Counted from the first letter of the stretch, positions 17,618 to 26,951 are shown. The stretch is 64,000 nucleotides of DNA from SHVO01 sp964576515 (GCA_964576515.1 CAZNUW010000015.1:7135-71134), one strand, 5' to 3'. Made by a program: numbers and translations. Notes: generated by a model not told the origin, from the sequence alone.

Positions 17618-17818
17618 ATGGGCGGCGGTCGAGAACGGAGCTGGTGTGTGGCGGTCTTTGGCGTAACGTGTTTTATCATCGGCGTGGCCGCCCTGGCGGC
17701 GCTGGTGGTTCGCAGGGGCCGGAACCTGCCTCAACGCGGCCTCGATCACCTGCTCGTTTTTTTGGGGACGTCCGGCGTGATCGTCGGCATTGGCGCCGTC
17801 TTCATGCGCTTTGCCTGA
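17618..17818 (+). CDS. small two-helix membrane protein (hypothetical)
   Basis: 66-residue ORF fitting exactly between era (11-bp gap) and recO (43-bp gap). Two predicted membrane helices: CVAVFGVTCFIIGVAALAAL and LLVFLGTSGVIVGIGAVFM, joined by a basic loop RRGRNLPQRG. This hydrophobic pattern is unlikely by chance in a shadow frame. ATG 17618 chosen; GTG 17648 would start right at the first helix. I do not recognise a family, and function is unknown. Confidence 0.55.
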   Translation: MGGGRERSWCVAVFGVTCFIIGVAALAALVVRRGRNLPQRGLDHLLVFLGTSGVIVGIGAVFMRFA

Positions 17819-17861
17819 AGCGCCCCTGGCGCGTTTCCAGCGCCAGAATTAAAGTGCCGGC

Positions 17862-18584
17862 ATGGCCGTCAGTTGGGAAGATCATGGGATCGTGCTTGCC
17901 GTTCGCCGTCTCGGCGAACACGACGCGATCGTCAGTCTGCTGACCGAAAGCCAGGGGCGGCATGCGGGCGTCGTGAAGGGCGGCAGCGGCAAGGCCGCGC
18001 GCGCGCTGCTCCAGCCCGGCAACGTGGTGAAAGCTCATTGGCGCGGCCGCCTCGACAGCCACATCGGGACATATGCGCTCGAACCGGTTCACAATTTCGC
18101 CGCCGCCGCTTTAACCGCGCCCGCGTCGCTTGCCGGGCTCAGCGCGCTGTGCGCGATGATCGAAACGACCTTGCCTGAGCGCGAACCGCACGGTGCGGTA
18201 TATCGCCACTCGCTCACGCTTCTTGCGCATCTCGGGGCGCCGGGTTGGGACGCGGAGTATGTCCTGTGGGAGATGGCGCTGCTGCGCGACATGGGGTACG
18301 GCCTCGACCTTCGAACGTGCGCCGCCACCGGGTCGACGGAAGACCTCGCGTATGTTTCGCCGCGAAGCGGCCGGGCGGTATCGCGCGGCGCGGGCGCCCC
18401 TTATGTCGGCCGCCTCTTTACACTGCCGCCGTTCCTGAGGGCCGAGCAGGCGGAGATCGGCGAAGCCGATATCGTCGACGGGTTGGCGCTGATGGGCTAC
18501 TTCTTTGATCTCCATGTCTTCGGGCCCCACAAGCAAAAAATGCCGGCTTCGCGCGTGCGGTTCGCGGCGCGGTTTAAAATTTAG
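17862..18584 (+). CDS. recO: DNA repair protein RecO
   Basis: 240-residue mediator that helps load RecA on SSB-coated gaps (RecFOR pathway). N-terminal OB-fold with HGIVLAVRRLGEHDAIVSLLTE and GRHAGVVKGGSGKAARALLQPGN, then a helical domain with LCAMIETTLPEREPH and LDLRTCAATG. The four-cysteine zinc site seen in some RecO proteins is absent (one Cys at the CAATG site). ATG 17862. 51 bases before parC. Confidence 0.94.
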   Translation: MAVSWEDHGIVLAVRRLGEHDAIVSLLTESQGRHAGVVKGGSGKAARALLQPGNVVKAHWRGRLDSHIGTYALEPVHNFAAAALTAPASLAGLSALCAMIETTLPEREPHGAVYRHSLTLLAHLGAPGWDAEYVLWEMALLRDMGYGLDLRTCAATGSTEDLAYVSPRSGRAVSRGAGAPYVGRLFTLPPFLRAEQAEIGEADIVDGLALMGYFFDLHVFGPHKQKMPASRVRFAARFKI

Positions 18585-18635
18585 CGTTTAGAGTGTTGTG
18601 GCTTTTTCGTTCCGGATCGCTATTCTCTCGCCCCC

Positions 18636-20930
18636 ATGGCAAAAAAACCGACCGCTTCCGCTCCTATCATTGAAGATATTCGCCCCACGCCGCTCGCCGA
18701 TGCATTGGGCGAACGCTACCTCGCGTATGCCCTGTCGACCATCGTATCGCGGTCGCTGCCCGATGTGCGCGACGGCCTGAAGCCCGTTCATCGGCGCTTG
18801 TTGTTCGCGATGCGCCAACTGCGCCTCGACCCGTCCGGCGGCTTTAAGAAGTGCGCCCGCGTGGTCGGGGACGTCATCGGTAAATACCATCCCCATGGCG
18901 ACGTCGCGGTGTACGACACCCTTGTGCGTCTGGCCCAAGAATTCGCCGTGCGTTACCCGCTGGTGGAAGGACAGGGGAACTTCGGCAATATCGACGGCGA
19001 TAACGCCGCGGCGATGCGTTACACGGAAGCCAAATTGACGCCTTTCGCTCAGGCGCTGATGGAAGGCCTTGACGAGGACGCGGTCGATTTCCGGCCGACC
19101 TATGACGGCGAAGAGAATGAGCCGATCGTGATGCCGGCCGCGGTGCCGAACCTGCTGGCTAACGGCGCCTCCGGGATCGCGGTCGGGATGGCCACGAATA
19201 TCCCGCCCCACAATGTGGGCGAAGTCTGCGATGCGCTTTTGCATCTGATCAAGACGCCAAAGGCGCAGATCGCGACCCTCGTTGATCTTATGCCGGGCCC
19301 GGATTTCCCGACGGGCGGAATCCTGGCGGAGAATCGCGAGACGGTGGTGGAGGCCTATCGCACCGGCCGCGGCTCCTTGCGCGTGCGCGCGCGCTGGACG
19401 GAAGATAAACTCGACCGTGGCCAGTATCAGATTGTGATCTCGGAGATTCCCTATCAGGTGCAGAAGGCGAAGCTGATCGAACGCGTCGCCGCGCTGATGG
19501 AAGAAAAGAAGCTGCCGTTCCTCGCCGACATCCGTGACGAGTCCACGGAGGAAGTGCGGATCGTGCTGGAACCCAAGTCCCGAACGGTCGACGCCGAGCA
19601 GCTGATGGAACAACTGTTCCGCCAGACGGACCTCGAAACCCGCTTCGGGTTGAATATGAACGTGCTTGGCGCCGACGGCATTCCGCGGGTCATGGACCTG
19701 CGCGAAGTGCTGCAAGCCTACCTCGACCATCGCCAGGTGGTCCTGGTGCGCCGGTCGAAGCATCGTCTGGCCGAGATCGAGCGCCGGCTCGAGATTCTCG
19801 AAGGCTACCTCATCGCTTATTTGAATCTCGATGAGGTCATCAGGATCATCCGCACCGAGGACGAGCCGAAAGCCGTCCTGATGAAGCGCTTCAAGCTGAC
19901 GGAGACGCAGGCTGAAGCGATCCTCAATATGCGTCTGCGCTCGCTGCGCAAGCTTGAGGAAATGGAGATCAAGTCCGAGCACAAGAATTTGTCGGACGAA
20001 GGCAAGCAGATCAAGGCCCTGTTGAAGGATGAAGCGCAGCAGTGGCAAACGATCGCTTGGCAGATCAAGGAAGCCAAGAAACAATTCGGCCAATCGACGC
20101 CGTTGGGCAAGCGCCGGACCACGTTGGGCGAAGCGCCGTCGGCCGTCGTCGTGCCGCTCGAGGCGCTGGTGGAGAAAGAGCCCGTCACCGTGATCCTGTC
20201 CGCGAAGGGCTGGATCCGTGCGATGAAAGGCCACCGCGACGATGTTCTGGACGGCGGCGGCGATACGAAGTTCAAGGAAGGGGATTCCTTCCAGGCGGCG
20301 GCGAAGGCGCAGTCGACCGATAAGATCCTGCTGTTCGGGTCCGATGGCCGTTTCTACACCATCGCCGTGGACCGCTTGCCCCAGGGGCGCGGTTTCGGTG
20401 AACCGATCCGCCTGATGATCGATTTGCCCAACGACGCGGAACTCATCGCCATGCGCGTCTATAATCGCGAGGAGAAGTTCCTGCTTGTTTCGTCCGAAGG
20501 CCGCGGCTTCATCGTTCCGGCCGAGCAGGTGTTCGCGCAGACCAAAAACGGGAAGCAGGCGCTCAATCTTTCGGACGGCGAACGCGCGCGCGTTTGCGCA
20601 TTGATTCCGGGGACCTCGGGCGGCGGCGGAGATTTGCTCGGCAAGCCGGCGGATTCCGTCGCGATCATCGGCGACAATCGCAAGCTGCTGATCTTCCCCT
20701 TAAGCGAAGTTCCCGAAATGGCGCGCGGACGCGGCGTGATCCTGCAGCGCTACAAGGACGGGGGCTGCGCCGACGCGAAAGTGTTCACCTATAAGGAAGG
20801 CCTGACGTGGAAGTCCGGCGGACGTGAACGAACGGAAACGGACCTGAAGGATTGGAAGGGCGAGCGCGCCCAGGCGGGCCGGCTTCCGCCGAAGGGATTC
20901 TCACGCGACGGCCGGCCCTTCAACGGTTAG
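18636..20930 (+). CDS. parC: DNA topoisomerase IV subunit A
   Basis: 764-residue type IIA topoisomerase subunit that decatenates daughter chromosomes. Breakage-reunion domain with catalytic Tyr129 in AAMRYTEAKL, then a C-terminal beta-pinwheel with GRFYTIAVDRLPQGRGFGEP and SSEGRGFIVP repeats. It is ParC rather than GyrA: short C-terminal domain and no canonical GyrA box. At the quinolone-contact positions it has Val90 and Asp94 (HPHGDVAVYD) where E. coli ParC has Ser80 and Glu84. ParE is not nearby. Convergent with the small zinc-ribbon gene, with a 7-bp gap. Confidence 0.95.
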   Translation: MAKKPTASAPIIEDIRPTPLADALGERYLAYALSTIVSRSLPDVRDGLKPVHRRLLFAMRQLRLDPSGGFKKCARVVGDVIGKYHPHGDVAVYDTLVRLAQEFAVRYPLVEGQGNFGNIDGDNAAAMRYTEAKLTPFAQALMEGLDEDAVDFRPTYDGEENEPIVMPAAVPNLLANGASGIAVGMATNIPPHNVGEVCDALLHLIKTPKAQIATLVDLMPGPDFPTGGILAENRETVVEAYRTGRGSLRVRARWTEDKLDRGQYQIVISEIPYQVQKAKLIERVAALMEEKKLPFLADIRDESTEEVRIVLEPKSRTVDAEQLMEQLFRQTDLETRFGLNMNVLGADGIPRVMDLREVLQAYLDHRQVVLVRRSKHRLAEIERRLEILEGYLIAYLNLDEVIRIIRTEDEPKAVLMKRFKLTETQAEAILNMRLRSLRKLEEMEIKSEHKNLSDEGKQIKALLKDEAQQWQTIAWQIKEAKKQFGQSTPLGKRRTTLGEAPSAVVVPLEALVEKEPVTVILSAKGWIRAMKGHRDDVLDGGGDTKFKEGDSFQAAAKAQSTDKILLFGSDGRFYTIAVDRLPQGRGFGEPIRLMIDLPNDAELIAMRVYNREEKFLLVSSEGRGFIVPAEQVFAQTKNGKQALNLSDGERARVCALIPGTSGGGGDLLGKPADSVAIIGDNRKLLIFPLSEVPEMARGRGVILQRYKDGGCADAKVFTYKEGLTWKSGGRERTETDLKDWKGERAQAGRLPPKGFSRDGRPFNG

Positions 20931-20937
20931 GCTGCGG

Positions 20938-21162
20938 TTACGGTGCGTTCGTCTCGATTCCGGCGATTGCGTCCGGAGACGCGCGGCACGTTTGACACAG
21001 AATGCGCGGGCCTTCGCTGGCGCCGGCATCGACGCTCAGAAATCCCGCGGAGAGGCCCTCGATGTGCCGCGGCGCGCCGAGAACCGCCTCCCTCCAAACA
21101 GCGTGGCCTTGCCGGCCGCAAGCCGGGCACTTCAATCTGACGGTGCTTTCTTCGGTCGTCAT
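20938..21162 (-). CDS. small zinc-ribbon protein (hypothetical)
   Basis: 74 residues starting MTTEESTVRLKCPACGRQ, with CPAC near the N-terminus and CQTC near the C-terminus, forming a probable treble-clef or zinc-ribbon site; a GLSAGFLSVD segment lies between. ATG 21162 chosen; an upstream in-frame start at 21183 adds seven residues. No family recognised with certainty. It lies tail-to-tail with parC. Confidence 0.65.
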   Translation of the reverse strand: MTTEESTVRLKCPACGRQGHAVWREAVLGAPRHIEGLSAGFLSVDAGASEGPRILCQTCRASPDAIAGIETNAP

Positions 21163-21385
21163 CGCGAATCTCGGGTTCCGCACGTTATGGGCGAGTCATT
21201 CGCCGCGGCGCGGCCTGTCTTCCGTATAGCACTTGTACTAATTTACCCACCTTAACCTACGACAATGTCACTCTGCGGACCTTCGGCTAACGTTTGCCCT
21301 GGGGCTTGGGGGAATCTCGTCCGAACGTCGTTCGCTGGTCATGCCGCGGCGTGTCCTATCCCCTTGATTGTTGGTAGGCACGTTA

Positions 21386-22096
21386 ATGTCGAATGCATTT
21401 ATCCGCCGGCTCGAACATCTGGAGCGATTCTCCAAGATCGAGCGTCAGGCCCTGGCCGAAGCGACGAAAAACGTCGAGAGGGTCGGTGCGCGCCGGACGA
21501 TTGTCGGAGAGTCGGAAGTCCTCAATGGCGCCCATATCGTTCTTTCGGGTCTGGCGTGCCGATTTCGGATTCTTGAGGACGGATCCCGGCAGATCACGGA
21601 CTTTCTGGTGCCGGGGGATCTTTGCCGTTGCGATCATCAAGAAAGTTCGGACAGCGTCTATTGCCTCGCGTCGCTTTCACCGTGCAGTTTTACGCATATC
21701 GATCGTCACACCCTCTCCCAGCTTATGGATAGGTACCCGCGCATCACGCGGGCGCTGTGGTCGCAATCGCTCACGAACGAGGGGGTGTTGCGGGAGTGGC
21801 TTGTGAATGTCGGGCGGCGCGCAGCCGTGCGCCGTGTGGCTTATCTCATGTCGGAATTGTGCTTCCGCCTTCACATCGCGGACACCTCGCGGCCCGGCAG
21901 TTGTGCATTGCCGCTGACGCAAATCGATCTCGCGGACGCGACCGCGCTTTCACCTGTGCATATCAACCGGGTCTTGGGCCGCTTGCGCGAGAAACGCCTC
22001 GTGAGCCTTCAGCGGCGTTCGATCATCGTTAAGGATACCGACGGGTTGATGTCGTTCGCGGAATTCACCGGGAGTTATATCCCAGGATTTGAATGA
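21386..22096 (+). CDS. Crp/Fnr-family transcriptional regulator
   Basis: About 236 residues: an N-terminal cyclic-nucleotide-binding-fold sensor with GESEVLNGAHIVLSGLACRFRILEDGSRQITDFLVPGDL, a long dimerisation helix, and a C-terminal winged helix (LPLTQIDLADATALSPVHINRVLGRL). The FNR four-cysteine N-terminal cluster is absent and the cAMP-binding RxS phosphate cassette is not evident, so the effector is unknown. ATG 21386 used; an upstream start at 21368 is possible. It has its own upstream region and no co-transcribed target is apparent. Confidence 0.9.
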   Translation: MSNAFIRRLEHLERFSKIERQALAEATKNVERVGARRTIVGESEVLNGAHIVLSGLACRFRILEDGSRQITDFLVPGDLCRCDHQESSDSVYCLASLSPCSFTHIDRHTLSQLMDRYPRITRALWSQSLTNEGVLREWLVNVGRRAAVRRVAYLMSELCFRLHIADTSRPGSCALPLTQIDLADATALSPVHINRVLGRLREKRLVSLQRRSIIVKDTDGLMSFAEFTGSYIPGFE

Positions 22097-22115
22097 TCCC
22101 CGGCGCGGTGCTTTC

Positions 22116-22550
22116 CTAACGCGACGTATTCAGAGTAACCGCGGCCCGCACGAGCGTCTTGAAGGCCCTTTCGTTGATCGCCTCGCCCTCACGGATGTCG
22201 ATCGCGCGCCGGACGTTTCCCTCCAGGCTCGCGTTGAAGAGGCGGGCGGGGTCGTCGAGTTTGGCGCCTTTGGCGAAGGTCAGTTTTACGACGGCCTTGT
22301 AGGTCTCGCCGGTGCACACTATGCCGCCGTGCGACCAGACCGGCACCCCACGCCATTTCCATTCCTCGACAATCTGGGGATCGGCTTGCTTGATCAGCGT
22401 GCGGACACGGGCCAGGGTTTCGCCCCGCCAATCATTCAAGTCTTTGATGCGCGCGTCGATTAAGAGACGGGGAGATTTGCCGGGAGACGCCAGTGTTTTT
22501 TTCGGCGCGGCCTTTTTCTTGACGGCCGTCTTCTTTTGCTTCGTCGCCAT
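22116..22550 (-). CDS. DUF1801 (YdhG/YjbR-fold) domain protein
   Basis: 144 residues. A lysine/alanine-rich N-terminus (about 1-22, KKKAAPKK) precedes a DUF1801 domain: IDARIKDLNDWRGETLARVR, then VEEWKWRGVPVWSHGGIVCTGE and VKLTFAKGAKLDDPARLFNASLEG. The family adopts a CyaY-like fold and has no proven biochemical role. Convergent with the Crp/Fnr gene; probably separate from bpt, which is read in the same direction upstream. Confidence 0.88.
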   Translation of the reverse strand: MATKQKKTAVKKKAAPKKTLASPGKSPRLLIDARIKDLNDWRGETLARVRTLIKQADPQIVEEWKWRGVPVWSHGGIVCTGETYKAVVKLTFAKGAKLDDPARLFNASLEGNVRRAIDIREGEAINERAFKTLVRAAVTLNTSR

Positions 22551-22594
22551 AGGCCGCCCTTATGAAATCTGCGCCGATATGATGGAAGCGCCGT

Positions 22595-23323
22595 TCAGCG
22601 CAGCGGGGTCATGGGCTGCCAACCGTTTGGACCGAGGCATTCCAACGGTTGAAAGCGCGCCTTATAGGCCATCTTGGCGCTGTTGGTGATCCAGTAGCCG
22701 AGATAGGCGTAAGGTAAATTGAGTTTGCGCGCCTGGTCGATCAGCCAGAGGACGACGAAGTTTCCCAATCCATCGCGTTCGCCGTTCGCTTCAAAAAAGC
22801 TGTAAACGGCTGAAAGCCCGTCCGAGGTGCGGTCCGTGAGGACGACGGCGGTCAGCACGCCCGCGCGGTCGCGGAACTCCACCATGAACGTGTCGATGGG
22901 GCTGTCTTCGATCATAGCGCTGTATTCATAGAAACCCATGAGCGCCATGTCGCTGCCGGCGTGGCGCGATTGCTGATACCGGGCGAACAGTTCGTACTGT
23001 TCAGTTGTCGCGCGGGCAGGAACACGAGCGGCGACCAGGTCCGCGTTCTCGCGCCAGAGGCGGGCGAGGGACCGCTTGCGTTCGAATTCGTCGACGACCA
23101 CACGCACGGGCACGCAGGCTTTGCACCCGGCGCACGCGGGCGCATAAGCAATAGAGTGGCTGCGGCGAAAGCCGGACCGCGCGAGGGCTTCGTGAAGCGT
23201 CTCCGCGCCAGGGCCGGAAAGTTCAGTCACGAGCTTACGTTCTAGGCGGTCAGGCAGGTACGGACACGGCAAGGGGGCCGTGGTGAAAAAGAACTGCGGA
23301 CGCTTGAGCGGTGTATGGTCCAT
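22595..23323 (-). CDS. bpt: bacterial aminoacyl-tRNA-protein transferase (Bpt)
   Basis: 242-residue arginyltransferase-family enzyme that adds Leu from Leu-tRNA to proteins with N-terminal Asp or Glu, feeding the N-degron pathway. Signatures are PQFFFTTAPLPCPYLPDR, the cysteine-rich CAGCKACVPVRV and, at the C-terminus, YLGYWITNSAKMAYKARFQPLE. ATG 23323 was chosen over an upstream ATG at 23347. Its usual partners Aat and ClpS are not in this window. Same strand as motB, 105 bases downstream of it. Confidence 0.94.
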   Translation of the reverse strand: MDHTPLKRPQFFFTTAPLPCPYLPDRLERKLVTELSGPGAETLHEALARSGFRRSHSIAYAPACAGCKACVPVRVVVDEFERKRSLARLWRENADLVAARVPARATTEQYELFARYQQSRHAGSDMALMGFYEYSAMIEDSPIDTFMVEFRDRAGVLTAVVLTDRTSDGLSAVYSFFEANGERDGLGNFVVLWLIDQARKLNLPYAYLGYWITNSAKMAYKARFQPLECLGPNGWQPMTPLR

Positions 23324-23428
23324 GACCCTAGGCGGGCTGTTGTCCAACCAGTGTGGATGGACGCCGTCATCCTTGCAAGCGCGCTAACGCTCAAGAAAAT
23401 AAAGGCGTTCCAGAGCCGGCGCGGGCCT

Positions 23429-24445
23429 TTAAGGCGTGGGGGATGGCGCCGAAAGGTTTTCGCCGGTCGCGGGGTTGAGCGGCGCGGGCGTCTGGGAGCG
23501 TTCCAGGAAGTTCGGCAGCCGGTCGAAGGTATCGGCGCGTACATCCTCCGCGCGCAAAAGGACGATGGAGACACGGCGATTGCGCGGTGAGCGGAGCTGG
23601 GCGCGGTCAATCGGTTCGCGGTCCGAGACGCCGACGACCTTGTTGATCTGGCGATCGTCGAGGCCGCCTTCGAGCAGGGCGCGGCGTGTGGCCAGCGCCC
23701 GGTCGGACGACAGTTCCCAATTGGTGTAGCCCGATGGGTCAACGGCCGTGGAGGGGTCCGTATGGCCGGAGATGCTGACCTTGTTCGGCATGTTGCGGAT
23801 CACCTTGGCGACCTGCATCAGCAATTCCTTGCTGCGCGGGAACAGATTGGCGCTGCCGGGCGCGAACATGTCGACCTTGTCCTGATCCATGATCTGGATG
23901 CGCACGCCTTCCGGCGTGTTGTCCACCATAAGGCTCGAGGCGAGGGGCGCCAGGTCCGGCACGCCGCTGATGGTCTGTTTCAGCTCCGCTTGAACTTGCT
24001 CGAATTCCTTTTGTTCTTTGGCTTCCTGCGCGGCGCGCATGGCTTCTTCGTCGACCCGCGTGTTCTCGGCCGGATCGGTCAGGTCGGAGCCGCCGGAGCC
24101 GATGGACGGCGGCGGGAGGACGACCGCGGCGGTCGAGCCCGTCTGGCTTTGGGAAGCGCCTTCGCCGATGGCCTGGCCGCCCAGCATGCCACCCGCGCCG
24201 CTTTCGCGGGTCGAGGCGGCGATCGGAGTGAAATAGTCCGCAACGCCGTTGAGTTGCTGTTCGGTCACGGCGTTCAGCAGCCACAGGAGCAGGAAGAAGG
24301 CCATCATCGCGGTGACGAAGTCGGCGTACGCGACCTTCCAGGCGCCGCCGTGGTGGCCGTGCCCGCCTTTCTTCACACGCTTGATGATGATGGGGGCGCT
24401 GTCTTTACCGCCCGCGCCACCGCCAAAATCTGGCCGTTCAGCCAT
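23429..24445 (-). CDS. motB: flagellar motor stator protein MotB
   Basis: 338 residues. Basic cytoplasmic N-terminus, one membrane helix (42-60) with the proton-accepting Asp42 in AYADFVTAMMAFFLLLWLL, a plug/linker rich in Gly, Ser and Glu, and a C-terminal OmpA-like peptidoglycan-binding domain (NLFPRSKELL, SISGHTDPS, NWELSSDRALATRRALL, NRRVSIVLL). The Asp fits a proton-driven stator. No motA or other flagellar gene is adjacent, which is unusual but not unknown in alphaproteobacteria. Confidence 0.93.
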   Translation of the reverse strand: MAERPDFGGGAGGKDSAPIIIKRVKKGGHGHHGGAWKVAYADFVTAMMAFFLLLWLLNAVTEQQLNGVADYFTPIAASTRESGAGGMLGGQAIGEGASQSQTGSTAAVVLPPPSIGSGGSDLTDPAENTRVDEEAMRAAQEAKEQKEFEQVQAELKQTISGVPDLAPLASSLMVDNTPEGVRIQIMDQDKVDMFAPGSANLFPRSKELLMQVAKVIRNMPNKVSISGHTDPSTAVDPSGYTNWELSSDRALATRRALLEGGLDDRQINKVVGVSDREPIDRAQLRSPRNRRVSIVLLRAEDVRADTFDRLPNFLERSQTPAPLNPATGENLSAPSPTP

Positions 24446-24572
24446 AACCCCAACCCGCCGGAAAACCTAAATGGACAGGCTATTTCACGCCCCAAACCTT
24501 AACGGACAATGTAGATCGTCCGGCCAGGGGCGACAAGCCGCGCCAAAATGCCGGTTGAGCCCGCCCGTCTGG

Positions 24573-26951
24573 CTAGGGGGAGGCCGGCTGGAGCGTCAGC
24601 CGTCGTTCGGCGGATGTTCCGCTCGGCGCCAGGAAATACGCGCCGTTTCGCCAGGGCTCGAGCAACGAGCCGTAGTCCTTCGACAAAAGGTGCCCGGACT
24701 GCCCGCCCGCCAGCGCAAAACGGGACTGGGACAGGTCGTTCAGGTCGTAAATCGCCCGCAAACTCGCGCCGTGGAAGTGCCGGAAAGGGCGCGCGGAACT
24801 GGCGGCCGAGAAGCTGCCTCTGTTGATGGTAAAACCATCGCCGCCCGTGGGCACGCGGAGCAGACCCAGGTCGCTGACGAGCGGAAAGTTCCCAAAGAGA
24901 AGGTGAGCGAAAGTGGCGCGATGGTAGTCGCCCCAGCGCAAGGTGGTGGGGGTCCCTTGCGCGAAAAGCCAGTCGACGGTGGAACTCCAGGCCGCTGAAA
25001 CCTGCATCTCGCAGCTTTCTGTTTCCGTCGTGCCGAGGGTGTCGCACCACGCCGGGTCGGCCGTCAGGATCGTGCGCAACAGTTCCGGCCGCACGCCGCC
25101 GAAGGAGCGCATCAGATCGCCCAGATCGTCGGCGAGGATCTGCGTCTTCAGTCGGTCGATCCATACCGCGAACATCAACGGCTCGGACCGGCTCGCATCG
25201 GCGGTTCCGTCCCATCCCTTGATTTGGTCGAGCAGGTCCTGCTCGCGCGGGGTCTTGGCCGTGGCGCGGGCAATCATCAAGGGTAGCATCTCGCGCGCCA
25301 TCGCGGAGACCACGTCGAGTTGTAAGGTTTGTGTCGCGTCCACAGTCGCGACCTGCTGTGTCGCGAGAACGTCGGCGATCCGCATCGCGCGGTAGGAATC
25401 GGGCCACTGGGCCGCCAGCAAATGGGGGTAGGTGTCGCCCACCATCTTGTTGTTGGCGTTGATAATCATATCAGTGGCGGGATCATCCACCTTCGGAAGT
25501 TCGTCGAACGGCACCCAGCCTGTCCAATCGTGGGTCCCGTCCCATCCGGGCGCAGGAACGAGGCCGTTGCCGGATTTGCGCATCGGAACACGGCCCGGCG
25601 CAATGTAGGCCATGGCGCCGCTTTTGTCGGCGAACATCATGTTTTGATGCGGCGCGTGAAACAGGCGGATCGCCTCCACGAACGCGGTTTTATCGCGGGC
25701 GTGGTTCATGCGGTAAACGCCCTCGGCGGTCTTGTCCTCCGGCGCGAGCAGCGCCGCCGACAAAGCGAGCACATAGGGTTCCGGAATGAGATCGTTCATG
25801 CCGGCCGGGCGGCGCACGACGTCGCTCACCACCGGCCCGTGGCGCGTTTCACGCACGGCCATCGTCACGGGGTCGCCGAAGCGGACCCGGATTGTTTCCG
25901 TGCGCTCCAGGAACGGGACCGGTCCGTCGGGTGTTTCGTAAGTGGTCGGGTCGGCGCCGATTTTCTCGATGAACAAGTCGCTTGTGTCGCTATGCGTCGT
26001 GGTGATGCCCCAGGCCACGTCGGCGTTATGGCCCAGCAGGTGAAGCGGCACGCCCGGCACCGTCGCGCCGAAAAGCTCGATCCCGGGCGCTTTGATGCCC
26101 GCGAAATACCAAATGCTCGGAGATTGGAAACCGAGATGGGGATCGTTGGCGATAATGGGGCTTCCGCTTTGGGTCCGCGCGCCCGAGATCGCCCAGATGT
26201 TGGAAGCCAACGTCGGTTGGACAACCGATGTCATCGCGGCGTGCAGGGCGGAGGCGGGCAGGTCGCCGAGGAGCGGCGCGATGGCTGCCATCGTGACGGG
26301 GTCTTCTGGACGCGCGCCCGGCGACAGCGCGGCCGCTTTTTCCGGGCCCAGTTTCGCGATCAACGCCGCGTTCACCAACTCGTCGTCCCAGTTGCCCGAC
26401 AACGACAGGCCCATCAGTTTTTGCCAGACCAGAGAGTCCGCGGACGTCCAGGGTTCCGGCGCGAAGAAAAGCAATTTGAATTCAAGCGGCAGCGGATGGT
26501 CTTCGGCGATCCAGGCGTTCACACCGGCGGCATAGCGCTCGAACATTGCGATGACGGCCGGGTCCATGGTCTTCAGATCCTGTTCGGCGCGGCGATAGAC
26601 GCCCAGCGTGCGCATCATGCGGTCCGGCGAAAGGCCCGCCGCGCCGATGAGTTCGGACAGGCGTCCCTGGCCCTGGCGGCGCATCAACTCCATCTGAAAC
26701 ATACGGTCTTGCGCGTGCACGTAGCCCAAGGCGAAATAGGCGTCGCCTTCCGAGGCAGCGGTGATCGTGGGGATGCCGTGGCCGTCACGAACGATGGTGA
26801 CGGGCGCGCTAACTCCGTTCGCGACCACGAAACCGTCGTGGGACGGCAGCGCCCGGTACGCCGCGAGCCAGAACCAGCCGAGCACAAGGACGACGGTGAG
26901 GGCGATCAGGCCTGTTGCATACAAGAGACCCCGCGCAAGCTTTCTAAGCAA
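24573..26951 (-). CDS. penicillin acylase family protein (Ntn hydrolase)
   Basis: 792 residues. An N-terminal membrane or signal helix (about 9-31), an alpha-chain region with IVRDGHGIPTITA and ALGYVHAQDRMFQMEL, then the nucleophile Ser250 in QPTLASNIWAISGARTQSGSPIIANDPHLG, where autocatalytic cleavage would create the beta chain. The family hydrolyses amide bonds of penicillins, acyl-homoserine lactones or related acyl amides; which one cannot be told here. It acts in the periplasm or as a membrane-tethered enzyme. Divergent from the DUF6898 gene with a 64-bp gap. Confidence 0.92.
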   Translation of the reverse strand: MLRKLARGLLYATGLIALTVVLVLGWFWLAAYRALPSHDGFVVANGVSAPVTIVRDGHGIPTITAASEGDAYFALGYVHAQDRMFQMELMRRQGQGRLSELIGAAGLSPDRMMRTLGVYRRAEQDLKTMDPAVIAMFERYAAGVNAWIAEDHPLPLEFKLLFFAPEPWTSADSLVWQKLMGLSLSGNWDDELVNAALIAKLGPEKAAALSPGARPEDPVTMAAIAPLLGDLPASALHAAMTSVVQPTLASNIWAISGARTQSGSPIIANDPHLGFQSPSIWYFAGIKAPGIELFGATVPGVPLHLLGHNADVAWGITTTHSDTSDLFIEKIGADPTTYETPDGPVPFLERTETIRVRFGDPVTMAVRETRHGPVVSDVVRRPAGMNDLIPEPYVLALSAALLAPEDKTAEGVYRMNHARDKTAFVEAIRLFHAPHQNMMFADKSGAMAYIAPGRVPMRKSGNGLVPAPGWDGTHDWTGWVPFDELPKVDDPATDMIINANNKMVGDTYPHLLAAQWPDSYRAMRIADVLATQQVATVDATQTLQLDVVSAMAREMLPLMIARATAKTPREQDLLDQIKGWDGTADASRSEPLMFAVWIDRLKTQILADDLGDLMRSFGGVRPELLRTILTADPAWCDTLGTTETESCEMQVSAAWSSTVDWLFAQGTPTTLRWGDYHRATFAHLLFGNFPLVSDLGLLRVPTGGDGFTINRGSFSAASSARPFRHFHGASLRAIYDLNDLSQSRFALAGGQSGHLLSKDYGSLLEPWRNGAYFLAPSGTSAERRLTLQPASP

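Noticed and set aside
18588..20234. Long antisense reading frame (about 548 codons) opposite parC
   Set aside because: It mirrors the codon pattern of parC, is rich in His/Arg/Gln as expected of a GC-rich shadow frame, and has no recognisable domain.
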